The position numbers were made by a program, and so were the translations under genes. Source: CBDDHT01 sp965227905 (GTDB taxonomy: Bacteria > Pseudomonadota > Alphaproteobacteria > Rhizobiales > Methyloligellaceae). Taken from it: DNA of 64,000 nucleotides. The stretch lies in assembly GCA_965227905.1 (NCBI GenBank), contig OZ245780.1:5456001-5520000 (forward strand). Reading direction: 5' to 3'. The notes under the pieces are model-generated. The model was not told where the DNA came from, did no database searches, and was given only the letters and a program-made list of their open reading frames with translations. This document shows positions 1 to 8,709 of the stretch, in pieces. Every line of letters starts with the position of its first letter. The stretch's first letter is position 1.

Positions 1-1893
1 GTTGCCGCCGAGGCGCTAAGTCCGGAAACGACCCTTATCGAAACGCCTTCGCTTCAGTCGGCCGTGTCTGCCGGCAGGCTTCCACCCGTTCATGAACGCG
101 TTCCGCTGGATCCGGCTCGTGTCGATCTGGCTGCAGAGGGAAAGACAATCGGGCGTCATGGCGGCGAGATCCGAACCTTGTTCGGCAAGCCCAAAGATAC
201 CCGAATGCTGACGGTATATAGCTATGCGCGGCTTGCAGGCTATGGGCCCGATTTCGTTATCCGGCCGGACCTGCTGAAGGATATCGAGATCGAAGAGGGA
301 CGGATTTTCACCCTGCGCTTACGGCGCGGCCATCGCTGGTCGGACGGCCATCCATTCACAGCCGAAGATTTCCGTTACTACTGGGAAGACATCGCCAACA
401 ACAAGGATCTCAGCCCCCTCGGTCCGCCGAAGCAGTTCAAGGTCGGCGATGAGTTGCCAACCTTCGAGATTCTGGACGAAACGACCGTTCGCTATAGCTG
501 GAGCAAACCCAATCGCAGGTTCCTGCCCTGGCTCGCAGGCTCCCGCCCGCCCTTTATCTATCGTCCCAAGCATTATCTGAAGAACTTCCATTCGCGGTAT
601 GGCGACAAATCGAAAATCACGAAAATTGCGAACAAGGAAGGGCGCCGCAACTGGGCAGAGCTGCACTTCAGCCGCGACCGTGCCTATCGCGCGGATAATC
701 CGGATTATCCAACACTTCAGCCGTGGGTGAATACGGTTCGCCCGCCGGCGCAGCGCTTCGTATTCGAACGGAACCCCTATTATCACCGCATCGACCCGGA
801 AGGCAGGCAACTGCCCTATGTCGATCGCTTCGTCGTCACGCTGGGCTCCGTCGATGTAATCCCGGCGCGGACGGGTTCCGGCGAAGCTGACCTGCAGGCG
901 CGTTATATTCGCTTCAACAACTACACCTTCCTGAAAAAGGCCGAGAAGCGGAACGACTATAAAGTGCTGCTGTGGCGCACACTCAAAACATCGCACAAGG
1001 CGCTCTATCCCAATCTCACTGCGGCGGACAAAGCCTGGCGAAAACTGCTGCAGGACGTGCGCTTCCGGCGTGCCCTGTCGATCGCGATCGACCGGCACGA
1101 GATCAACCAGGTGATCTATTACGGCCTGGCCAAGACCAGCAACAATACGGTGTTCCCTGAAAGTCCGCTCTTCAAGCCCGAGTACCGGTCGGATTGGGCC
1201 CAGTTCGATATTGCCAAAGCCAATCAGCTCCTGGACGAGATCGGGGTCACGAACCGGGACGATGAGGGAACGCGCCTTCTTCCCGACGGTCGGCCACTGC
1301 ACATCATCATCGACAGCGCCGGCGAGAGCACGGAAGAGAGCGATATGCTCGAGTTGATCCGTGACAATTGGGCAAAGATCGGCGTCAAACTCTACGCGCG
1401 CCCGACACAGCGCGAAGTTTTCCGCAATCGTGTCTTCTCGGGCAAGGCCATCATGTCGATCTGGGCTGGGCTCGGCAACGGCATTTCGACTGCAGAAATG
1501 AGCCCGCAGCATTTTACACCCACGGCCAAGTATCAGTATCACTGGTCGAAATGGGGACGCTTCTTCTCATCCGGTGGCAAGAAGGGCAAGGCGCCGACGC
1601 TTCCCGAGGTCAAACGCCTCTTCGAGCTCTATACGACCTGGGCAACGGCCCCTTCCGACGAAAGCCAAGAACGCGTTTGGCACGAGATTCTGAAGATCAA
1701 TGCCGAGCAGGTCTTCACGATCGGGATCGTCAATGGCACCTTGCATCCCATCGTCGTGTCCAATCGACTCCAGAATGTTCCGGAAAAAGGTTTTTACCAT
1801 TGGGAGCCGGGCGCCTATTTCGGCATCTACCGCCCCGACACGTTCTGGATGAAACCCAAGAATATCAGCTCTGCGGAAAGCAAGGTGCAATGA
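1..1893 (+). CDS. Peptide-type ABC transporter substrate-binding protein (5' end outside window)
   Basis: Family 5 solute-binding protein that would deliver a peptide or similar solute to the permeases just downstream. The frame is open from the first base, so the start and export signal lie upstream; about 630 residues are visible. Features seen are a W-S-D-G-H-P-F segment near the start, the FERNPYYHRIDPEGRQLPY segment typical of the family, and a lobe-two region with RFRRALSIAIDR. The length fits the larger members of the family. It lies 44 bp before two permease genes on the same strand. ATPase genes are not in the window and may lie upstream. The substrate cannot be told from sequence. 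Confidence 0.9.
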   Translation, partial: VAAEALSPETTLIETPSLQSAVSAGRLPPVHERVPLDPARVDLAAEGKTIGRHGGEIRTLFGKPKDTRMLTVYSYARLAGYGPDFVIRPDLLKDIEIEEGRIFTLRLRRGHRWSDGHPFTAEDFRYYWEDIANNKDLSPLGPPKQFKVGDELPTFEILDETTVRYSWSKPNRRFLPWLAGSRPPFIYRPKHYLKNFHSRYGDKSKITKIANKEGRRNWAELHFSRDRAYRADNPDYPTLQPWVNTVRPPAQRFVFERNPYYHRIDPEGRQLPYVDRFVVTLGSVDVIPARTGSGEADLQARYIRFNNYTFLKKAEKRNDYKVLLWRTLKTSHKALYPNLTAADKAWRKLLQDVRFRRALSIAIDRHEINQVIYYGLAKTSNNTVFPESPLFKPEYRSDWAQFDIAKANQLLDEIGVTNRDDEGTRLLPDGRPLHIIIDSAGESTEESDMLELIRDNWAKIGVKLYARPTQREVFRNRVFSGKAIMSIWAGLGNGISTAEMSPQHFTPTAKYQYHWSKWGRFFSSGGKKGKAPTLPEVKRLFELYTTWATAPSDESQERVWHEILKINAEQVFTIGIVNGTLHPIVVSNRLQNVPEKGFYHWEPGAYFGIYRPDTFWMKPKNISSAESKVQ

Positions 1894-1937
1894 CGCGTTC
1901 CACCGCTCACTCCGTCGGTAAAGGTTGAGGCGACTCT

Positions 1938-2936
1938 ATGCTCGGCTACGTATTCCGGCGGCTCCTTTTGATGATCCCGACATTGATCATCATCAGCCTA
2001 ATCATCTTCGTCATTATCGAGTTGCCGCCAGGCGACTATCTGGAAAGCTATGTTGCCGAACTCGAGGCCAACGGCGAAACCGTCAGCGAAGACGAGATTG
2101 CATTCCTGCGCCAGCAATATGGCTTTGGCGAGCCCATGATGGAGCGCTATGTCAAATGGGCGGTAGGCATGCTGCACGGCGATTTCGGCTACTCCTTCGA
2201 ATACCGGATGCCGGTATCGGCCGTTGTCGGCGACCGACTGCTGCTCACTGTCGTGGTGTCGATCGCTACCATTATTTTCACCTGGCTCATCGCATTCCCG
2301 ATCGGCATCTATTCGGCAACGCACCAATATAGCTGGGGCGACTACGGCCTGACGTTTCTGGGACTCTTGGGTCTTGCGACACCCAACTTTCTGCTCGCGC
2401 TCATCCTGCTGTATCTCGCCAATGTCTGGTTCGGGACCTCGATCGGCGGCCTCATGGCGCCGGAGTATCTCGACAAGCCATGGAGCGTTGGTAAGCTCTT
2501 ATCGATACTCGAACATCTTTGGATTCCGGTCATCGTGGTCGGAACGGCCGGCACCGCCGGATTGGCGCGGCGGCTTCGTGCCAACCTTCTGGATGAGCTC
2601 CAAAAACAGTATGTCGTCACCGCCAAGGCCAAAGGTCTGCCACCCGGCCGCGTGCTGACGAAGTATCCACTGCGCGCCGCGATCAACTTCTTCGTTGCGG
2701 ACATCGGACATCTGCTGCCGACGATTATCTCGGGGGCTGAACTCACCGCGATTGTGCTGTCGCTTCCAACGACGGGACCGATCCTTATCGCGGCTTTGCA
2801 AAGTCAGGATATGTATCTGGCCGGAACATTCCTCATGTTCCTCTCCACACTTACAGTGGTTGGCGTGTTGATCTCCGACCTCGCCCTGGCGGCTCTCGAT
2901 CCGCGAATCCGACTCACCGGAGGGCAGGCACGATGA
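1938..2936 (+). CDS. ABC transporter permease, DppB/OppB type
   Basis: Inner-membrane channel subunit of the peptide-type importer. The protein has 332 residues, with a membrane segment at about residues 9-30 followed by a periplasmic stretch and five further hydrophobic helices. The cytoplasmic EAA loop that docks the ATPase is visible as YVVTAKAKGLPPGRVLTKYPLR-like sequence at about residues 225-246. The stop overlaps the next permease by 4 bp (ATGA), so the two are translationally coupled. Family assignment is firm; the substrate is unknown. Confidence 0.92.
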   Translation: MLGYVFRRLLLMIPTLIIISLIIFVIIELPPGDYLESYVAELEANGETVSEDEIAFLRQQYGFGEPMMERYVKWAVGMLHGDFGYSFEYRMPVSAVVGDRLLLTVVVSIATIIFTWLIAFPIGIYSATHQYSWGDYGLTFLGLLGLATPNFLLALILLYLANVWFGTSIGGLMAPEYLDKPWSVGKLLSILEHLWIPVIVVGTAGTAGLARRLRANLLDELQKQYVVTAKAKGLPPGRVLTKYPLRAAINFFVADIGHLLPTIISGAELTAIVLSLPTTGPILIAALQSQDMYLAGTFLMFLSTLTVVGVLISDLALAALDPRIRLTGGQAR

Positions 2937-4108
2937 GCAGCGCAGATCTGCCCGACGGCGATCGTCTGGATCATTTCGTCTCCAAGGAACCTTTCGAGCA
3001 CGCGGCCGCCGGCCGGCTCACGGCCGAGCAGGAGCGCTACTATCTGGCCTCACAATGGCGCCTTATGTGGTGGCGTTTCAAGCGGCACAGACTGGCCGTC
3101 ATATCGCTCTTCGTGCTGATCCTGGCTTATGGCTCGATCCTGATCACCGAGTTTCTGGCGCCCTACTCGCTTCACACACGAAACATCGACCACATCTTTG
3201 CACCGCCCCAGGGTGTGCATCTGTTTCATGAAGGCTCGCTCATTGGCCCATTTGTCTACGGCATGAAGTACGAGCTCAACATGGAGAATCTCCAACGCAC
3301 CTACACGCCGGACAAGACAAAGGTCCAGAAGCTGCGCTTTTTCTGCCGCAGCGATCCCTACAAATTCTGGGGCACCATTGAGAGCGATCTGCATTTCGTA
3401 TGTCCGGCCAAAGGGGGCACGTTCTTTCTCCTCGGAACCGATCGCCTGGGACGCGACATCTTTTCCCGCATTGCCTATGGCGCCCGGATATCGCTCACAA
3501 TCGGGCTCATCGGCGTCGCACTCAGCTTCACGATGGCAATCATCATCGGCGGTCTTGCCGGCTATTATGGCGGCATTGTCGATCTATTCGTGCAGCGCGT
3601 CATCGAGATTCTGCAGTCATTTCCGCAGATCCCGCTCTGGATGGCACTTGCTGCGATCCTACCGGTGACCTGGAGCCCGCTGCTGGTCTATTTTGGGATA
3701 ACGCTCATTCTCGCCATGCTGGACTGGACCGGACTTGCGCGTGCTGTCCGCTCAAAGCTCCTCTCCTTGCGCGAGGAGGACTATTGCACGGCAGCCCGGG
3801 TCATGGGCGCCAGCCCGCGGCGGGTCATTTTCCGGCATTTGATGCCAGGCACCATGAGCCATCTCATCGCCTCCGCAACTTTGTCGGTACCAACCATGAT
3901 TCTCGGCGAAACCGCGTTGAGTTTCCTGGGGCTGGGTCTCAGGCCGCCGATTACGAGCTGGGGCGTTCTCTTGAGCGAGGCACAGAACATCAATGTGGTC
4001 GCTCTCTATCCGTGGCTGATCCTGCCTGTCGTACCCGTCATCGTTGTCATTCTGGCGTTCAACTTTGTCGGCGACGGCCTGCGAGATGCCGCCGATCCGT
4101 ACAAATAG
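2933..4108 (+). CDS. ABC transporter permease, DppC/OppC type
   Basis: Second channel subunit of the importer, 391 residues. It is longer than a standard DppC protein because of an extended region (about residues 75-165) between the first membrane helix and the permease core. That region contains FCRSDPYKFWG and leads into the conserved GTDRLGRDIFSR motif. The EAA loop reads DYCTAARVMGASPRRVIFRH. The long loop is typical of the subclass found with long binding proteins such as the one upstream. Start ATG overlaps the previous stop. A 183-bp gap without a clear gene follows. Confidence 0.92.
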   Translation: MSSADLPDGDRLDHFVSKEPFEHAAAGRLTAEQERYYLASQWRLMWWRFKRHRLAVISLFVLILAYGSILITEFLAPYSLHTRNIDHIFAPPQGVHLFHEGSLIGPFVYGMKYELNMENLQRTYTPDKTKVQKLRFFCRSDPYKFWGTIESDLHFVCPAKGGTFFLLGTDRLGRDIFSRIAYGARISLTIGLIGVALSFTMAIIIGGLAGYYGGIVDLFVQRVIEILQSFPQIPLWMALAAILPVTWSPLLVYFGITLILAMLDWTGLARAVRSKLLSLREEDYCTAARVMGASPRRVIFRHLMPGTMSHLIASATLSVPTMILGETALSFLGLGLRPPITSWGVLLSEAQNINVVALYPWLILPVVPVIVVILAFNFVGDGLRDAADPYK

Positions 4109-4291
4109 TCCGGTTACGGACATGTTGCAGAACTGTGATGCAAGAGTGTGGTTACGCATGCTAGTGTCCGTGAACTTTAAGGCGGTAAAAAACGTGGGTC
4201 TGACTGGATCGACGCTGGATTTCCGCCCGTTACCTGCTCCGCCAAGCCGTTTCCGGGATTTTTCCTCAGGCTATAGATTGAGTAAGAACCG

Positions 4292-5503
4292 ATGACTGAG
4301 CGGCTCGATGGCGCCAGAATGCTGATCTACAGCCACGATACGTTCGGGCTTGGCCATCTGCGCCGCTGCCAGGCGATCGCTCATGCGCTCGTCGAGCAAT
4401 ATAAGGGTTTGTCGATCATCATTCTTTCGGGCTCGCCGATCATTGGCAGCTTCGATTTCAGGGCGCGCGTGGACTTCGTTCGCGTTCCCGGCGTCATCAA
4501 ACTCTACAATGGCGAGTACACGTCCCTGGCGCTTCACATCGATATCAAGCAGACATTGGCGATCAGGGCGTCCATTATTCGGCACACCGCAGAAGTTTTC
4601 GCACCGGATCTCGTCCTCGTCGACAAAGAGCCGCTCGGATTGCGCGGCGAAATGACCGAAACCCTGCACGCGCTCAAGGCGAAGGGAACACAACTGGTGC
4701 TCGGCCTGCGTGATGTCATGGATGAGCCGACGCTTCTTCGCCGCGAATGGGATGCCCGCCAGATGATGCCGGCAATCAACGATCTCTATGACGAGATCTG
4801 GGTCTACGGCATTCCGTCACTTTGGAACCCGCTGACTGATATAGAGGCGCCGAGCACGGTCACCGACAAGCTCGTCTATACGGGCTATCTGCGGCGGGCA
4901 CTTCCGCAAAGTGTCAAACGCGCACCCGTCGTAGAGTTGGACGAGCCTTATGTCCTTGTAACAGCCGGCGGCGGCGGCGATGGCTACGATCTGATGGACT
5001 GGGTCCTGCGCGCTTACGAAAGTACGCCGGACCTTCCCTATGCGCCGTTCTTCGTCCTCGGGCCGTTCATGAATGCCGAACAGCAGGATGAACTCAAAAC
5101 CCGTATCGATCAGCTGGACCGAGCCCGTGAGATCACCTTCGACAGCCATGTCGAGTTTCTGATGGCGGAGGCGGCCGGCGTCATATCCATGTGCGGGTAC
5201 AACACGTTTTGCGAAATCCTATCGTTCGACAAACGGGCGATCGTGGTCCCGCGAAGCAGACCGCGCCAGGAGCAGCTTGTGCGCTCACAGCAAGCCGAAA
5301 GGCTGGGTCTCATCCGTATGCTCGACCCCGATGTGCCGCGCGACCCTGGCCTCATGGCAGATGCCATACGGAACCTGCCCAATCAACCGCGCCCTTCCAG
5401 CCTTCTCATTCCCGGTATGCTGGATGGACCGGAACGGGTCGTCGAGCTGGCTGGGCCGCATTTGCGCAGGAGCGAGCAGGAAGCCCTGCCCTCAGCGGTG
5501 TGA
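4292..5503 (+). CDS. GT-B fold glycosyltransferase, COG4671-like (first of three)
   Basis: Predicted cytoplasmic glycosyltransferase of 403 residues. The N-terminal half has the YSHDTFGLGHLRRC motif, with a glycine-rich G-H loop as in MurG-like (GT28) enzymes. The C-terminal half has VLVTAGGGGDGYDLM and a MCGYNTFCEIL motif followed by PRSRPRQEQL, typical of a nucleotide-sugar binding site. No signal peptide or membrane segment is seen. It is the first of three tightly coupled glycosyltransferase genes. Acceptor and donor are unknown; polysaccharide or glycolipid work is inferred from the neighbours. Confidence 0.82.
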   Translation: MTERLDGARMLIYSHDTFGLGHLRRCQAIAHALVEQYKGLSIIILSGSPIIGSFDFRARVDFVRVPGVIKLYNGEYTSLALHIDIKQTLAIRASIIRHTAEVFAPDLVLVDKEPLGLRGEMTETLHALKAKGTQLVLGLRDVMDEPTLLRREWDARQMMPAINDLYDEIWVYGIPSLWNPLTDIEAPSTVTDKLVYTGYLRRALPQSVKRAPVVELDEPYVLVTAGGGGDGYDLMDWVLRAYESTPDLPYAPFFVLGPFMNAEQQDELKTRIDQLDRAREITFDSHVEFLMAEAAGVISMCGYNTFCEILSFDKRAIVVPRSRPRQEQLVRSQQAERLGLIRMLDPDVPRDPGLMADAIRNLPNQPRPSSLLIPGMLDGPERVVELAGPHLRRSEQEALPSAV

Positions 5504-6774
5504 GTATTCGGACACGGCCAGGCGGCGCGGTCGCGTTCGTTCTCAAAGGATATCCGAGACTCTCGGAAACTTTTATTGCCCAGGAAATCCGCGGCCTCGA
5601 GAAGCTTGGCCTGGATATTCAGATCGTCTCGCTGCGACCGCCCCGTGAGGAGCAGCGTCACCCGATCCACCAGGAAATCGAAGCAGCGGTCACCTATCTT
5701 CCAGAGCGCCTGCGGGAAGAGCCGGCGCGGGTCATGCGGGCGGTCGGCCAATACATGATCAGAACTTGTTTCTGGCGAGCACTGAGCGTACTCCTCAAGG
5801 ATCTTTGGACGGCGCCAGGCACCGATCGCATACGCCGGTTCGGACAAGCGCTTGTCATGGCTGCGGAGCTTGATCCCAAGGTCGAACGGCTGCATGCCCA
5901 TTTCCTGCATACACCTGCAACTGTCACGCAATTTACGAGCATCCTGACTGGCCATCCCTGGACCTGCTCGGCGCATGCCCGGGATATCTGGACGATCGGT
6001 GAGGCAGAAAAATCTGTGAAACTCCGAGACATGCAGTGGCTCGTTACGTGCACCGAGGCCGGTCGAGCCCACCTTGCGGACTTATCGCCGACCCCCGACA
6101 AGGTGGCACTTGTGTATCACGGGATCGATCTCGATCGCTTCGCCGCTCCGGAAAATCTCAGATCCGAAAATGATGGCTCAGATCCGCAATCACCGGTTCT
6201 GCTTTTCTCGGTCGGCCGTCCTGTCGAAAAGAAGGGGTACGACCTTCTCCTGGGTGCCTTATCGAAACTCCCGGCCACACTTCATTGGCGATTCCGGCAT
6301 ATTGGGGACGGCGCCCTTACCGAACAACTCAAGGCTCAGGCCCGGACATTGGCAATCGACGACCGCATCGACTGGTATGGGGCACGTACACAGGACGAAG
6401 TGATCCAGTCTTATCGCGAGGCAGACATTTTCGTGCTGCCCTGCCGGGTTGCCGCCGACGGCGATCGTGACGGGCTGCCCAATGTCCTGCTCGAAGCGCA
6501 AACCCAGGGTCTGGCGTGTCTTTCGACGCAAGTATCGGGTGTTCCCGAACTGATCAGCGACGGCGAGAACGGACTTCTTGTCCCACCGGATGATATAGAC
6601 GCTCTCCGGAGTGCCATTGAGCGGCTCATACAGACGCCCGCTCTAAGAAAGAACCTTGGCGATACCGGTCTCCGGCGGGTTCAAGCCGAATTCTCCCACA
6701 AAAAAGGATTGCAGCAACTGGCTCGCCGGTTCGGTCTCTTGAATGAGCCTACAGAGCGCACAATCGCGTCATGA
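5500..6774 (+). CDS. Glycosyltransferase family 4
   Basis: Retaining GT4-type glycosyltransferase, 424 residues. The start is taken as GTG 5500, which overlaps the previous stop by 4 bp (GTGA); a longer open frame from 5191 only runs through the preceding gene. The N-terminal part carries GYPRLSETFI, common in enzymes of exopolysaccharide clusters. The C-terminal domain has RPVEKKGYDLLL, then DIFVLPC, DGLPNVLLEAQ (the E-x7-E region) and GVPELISDGENGLLVPP. It overlaps the next gene by ATGA. The role is probably addition of one sugar in a surface glycan; the sugar is unknown. Confidence 0.88.
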   Translation: MSIRTRPGGAVAFVLKGYPRLSETFIAQEIRGLEKLGLDIQIVSLRPPREEQRHPIHQEIEAAVTYLPERLREEPARVMRAVGQYMIRTCFWRALSVLLKDLWTAPGTDRIRRFGQALVMAAELDPKVERLHAHFLHTPATVTQFTSILTGHPWTCSAHARDIWTIGEAEKSVKLRDMQWLVTCTEAGRAHLADLSPTPDKVALVYHGIDLDRFAAPENLRSENDGSDPQSPVLLFSVGRPVEKKGYDLLLGALSKLPATLHWRFRHIGDGALTEQLKAQARTLAIDDRIDWYGARTQDEVIQSYREADIFVLPCRVAADGDRDGLPNVLLEAQTQGLACLSTQVSGVPELISDGENGLLVPPDDIDALRSAIERLIQTPALRKNLGDTGLRRVQAEFSHKKGLQQLARRFGLLNEPTERTIAS

Positions 6775-7928
6775 GCCGGATCTTCTTTCACGTCCAGTAT
6801 CTGAAGGGTCTCGGTCATCTTCAGCGAGCGCGCCTGATAGCGGAGGCCGCCTGTGCAAAGGGTCATCGGGTCCATATGGTATCGGGCGGGCTGGCCGTCG
6901 ATAGTTTCAACCCTCAAGGTGCCGAGCTGCATCAGCTACCGGCATTGCAAGCCGGCCCGGGTGGGTTCAAAGATCTTCGAGATTCTGACGGCGCTGCGGT
7001 GGATGCTGACTGGCTTGCACGGCGTCGTGATAAACTGCTTGATCTCTTTCGCGCCGTGCAACCCGATATCCTGTTGGTGGAAAGCTACCCTTTTGGCCGC
7101 CGGCAATTTGCCTTCGAACTGGAGCCTCTGCTGGAAGCAGCAAGAGCAGCAGCACCCTCACCTGCCGTGATCTGCTCCATACGCGACATTCTGCAGGTCA
7201 AAAAGCGACCTCAGCGCAATCTCGATACGGTCTCGACCTTGCGTCGTTTCTTCGACGCAGTGCTGATTCATGGCGAACCGTCGCTTGCCACCCTCGATGA
7301 GACATTTTCCGAGGCCGCCTCTATCGAGGATATGATCCACTATACCGGTATCGTTGCCCCTTCCGCCTCGGCGTTCGTTCCCCTGCACGACACACCGAAA
7401 GGCGAAGTCATCGTTTCAATGGGAGGCGGCGCCATCGGCCCCACCCTTCTGAAGGCTGCTCTCGACGCACGCCCGAAAACAGTTCTTGCGGATCAAACCT
7501 GGAGAATTCTGACAGGACCGCATCTCCCCGAAACAGAGTTCAACTCTATCCGGTCGGCGGCACCTGCAGGCGTTGTCGTGGAACGGTTTCGGGATGATTT
7601 TCAGAGACTCCTGGCGGCGGCACGACTCTCGGTATCCTATGCCGGCTACAACACTTGCGCGGATGTCTTGAGGGCACGCGTGCCTGCGGTCCTTATCAGC
7701 TATTCAGGCGATGGCGGAGAGACGGAGCAGATAACCAGGGCACGGCGTTTCAGCGCGCTCGGGCTTGCTTCGGCTGTCCCGGATACGCGCCTCACCGGCG
7801 ACCTGTTGGCGGCCGCGATCGACGATGCCTGCCGACGGTCTATTCCAGGAGATCCGGGATTCGAACTTGAAGGCGCAGCCCGATCGGCCGAACTGCTTAC
7901 TGCCCTCGCCCCTGCACAGTCGATGTGA
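6771..7928 (+). CDS. GT-B fold glycosyltransferase, COG4671-like (third of three)
   Basis: Glycosyltransferase of 385 residues, paralogous in plan to the gene at 4292. It has FHVQYLKGLGHLQRA at the start, VIVSMGGGAIGPTLL in the middle and SYAGYNTCADVLRA near the C-terminal nucleotide-sugar site, followed by GDGGETEQ. Start ATG overlaps the GT4 stop by 4 bp. The gene is convergent with the methyltransferase gene, with only 17 bp between stops. Having two related enzymes flanking a GT4 enzyme suggests consecutive or alternating sugar additions, which is inference. Confidence 0.82.
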   Translation: MSRIFFHVQYLKGLGHLQRARLIAEAACAKGHRVHMVSGGLAVDSFNPQGAELHQLPALQAGPGGFKDLRDSDGAAVDADWLARRRDKLLDLFRAVQPDILLVESYPFGRRQFAFELEPLLEAARAAAPSPAVICSIRDILQVKKRPQRNLDTVSTLRRFFDAVLIHGEPSLATLDETFSEAASIEDMIHYTGIVAPSASAFVPLHDTPKGEVIVSMGGGAIGPTLLKAALDARPKTVLADQTWRILTGPHLPETEFNSIRSAAPAGVVVERFRDDFQRLLAAARLSVSYAGYNTCADVLRARVPAVLISYSGDGGETEQITRARRFSALGLASAVPDTRLTGDLLAAAIDDACRRSIPGDPGFELEGAARSAELLTALAPAQSM

Positions 7929-7945
7929 CGAATGTCATCAAGTGG

Positions 7946-8662
7946 CTATTTGTAGCCGATCACCATGTAGCGTGTGTATTTGGGCAATGTCAGAGCGCCC
8001 GAAAACAGCCGATCTGACATGGGCGTCTGCGCCTTGAACGCATCCAGGCTGTCGACGCAGTTCACATGCTCCGGAATAGATCGATAGTTGTTGGATTGCA
8101 GCAGAAGGAGCACGTCCTCCGGCATCCGTTCATACCAGTCGTCGAACCGTTCGAGATGCTCACAGCTCGTGTTGACGATGAGGCCAGGCTTTTCGAGGCC
8201 TCTCGGGAGATTGGCATAATCGAGGTCATCGAGGTCATGAACGCGGAACGCGAAACGGCCTTTGGACACGTGGGTCGCATTGAGACTGAGGGCCACCTTT
8301 TCACAATCCGGATCGCGATCGATAACCGTCAGCTTGTCTATCGTGAACTCGAGGCGATGCAGCATCATCGCGCCGAGGAGGCCATACCAGCCTGCGAGAA
8401 TGTGAACGGAATCGAACTTCGGCCCGCAGACACCGGCAAGCTCTTCCAGCGCCCACTTCTTGCAGGCCGTCTGTTTCTTGTTGAGCGCCGTCCCAAGAGC
8501 CGAATCCGGAAACCGCAGCATCGTATTTCGGACGTCGTGAATGAAAGGGTCTTCATAGAGGACAGTCAGCCCATCAAGGACATCTTTGAAGGGCTGCACT
8601 TCAGGTGCAAGCGGTTCACTCACGGCCTTTGGCCATATCGGCCATTTCTTCTCGACTTTCAT
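7946..8662 (-). CDS. Class I SAM-dependent methyltransferase-like protein
   Basis: A 238-residue soluble protein with a Rossmann-type start. It shows VHILAGWYGLLG as the glycine-rich motif I, then LTVIDRDPDC, whose acidic residue would hold the SAM ribose, and FRVHDLDDLDYANL. A cysteine/histidine pair sits in VNTSCEHLERF. The substrate cannot be told. It lies 47 bp downstream of the large ABC-like gene on the same strand, so both may be one transcript, and it faces the glycosyltransferases. Glycan or lipid methylation would fit the context. The ribosome site is weak. Confidence 0.65.
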   Translation of the reverse strand: MKVEKKWPIWPKAVSEPLAPEVQPFKDVLDGLTVLYEDPFIHDVRNTMLRFPDSALGTALNKKQTACKKWALEELAGVCGPKFDSVHILAGWYGLLGAMMLHRLEFTIDKLTVIDRDPDCEKVALSLNATHVSKGRFAFRVHDLDDLDYANLPRGLEKPGLIVNTSCEHLERFDDWYERMPEDVLLLLQSNNYRSIPEHVNCVDSLDAFKAQTPMSDRLFSGALTLPKYTRYMVIGYK

Positions 8663-8709
8663 TGTCTAGGGCCTGTGGAATGCTTCGATGTGGATGTTAT
8701 CCAAACGAC

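Noticed and set aside
319..1542. 407-residue open frame on the minus strand
   Set aside because: It runs antisense inside the clearly coding binding-protein gene, has no ribosome site and no family resemblance.
5191..5499. N-terminal extension of the GT4 glycosyltransferase
   Set aside because: The extension lies wholly within the previous gene. GTG 5500 gives a standard 4-bp overlap and starts just before the conserved GYPRLSETFI region.
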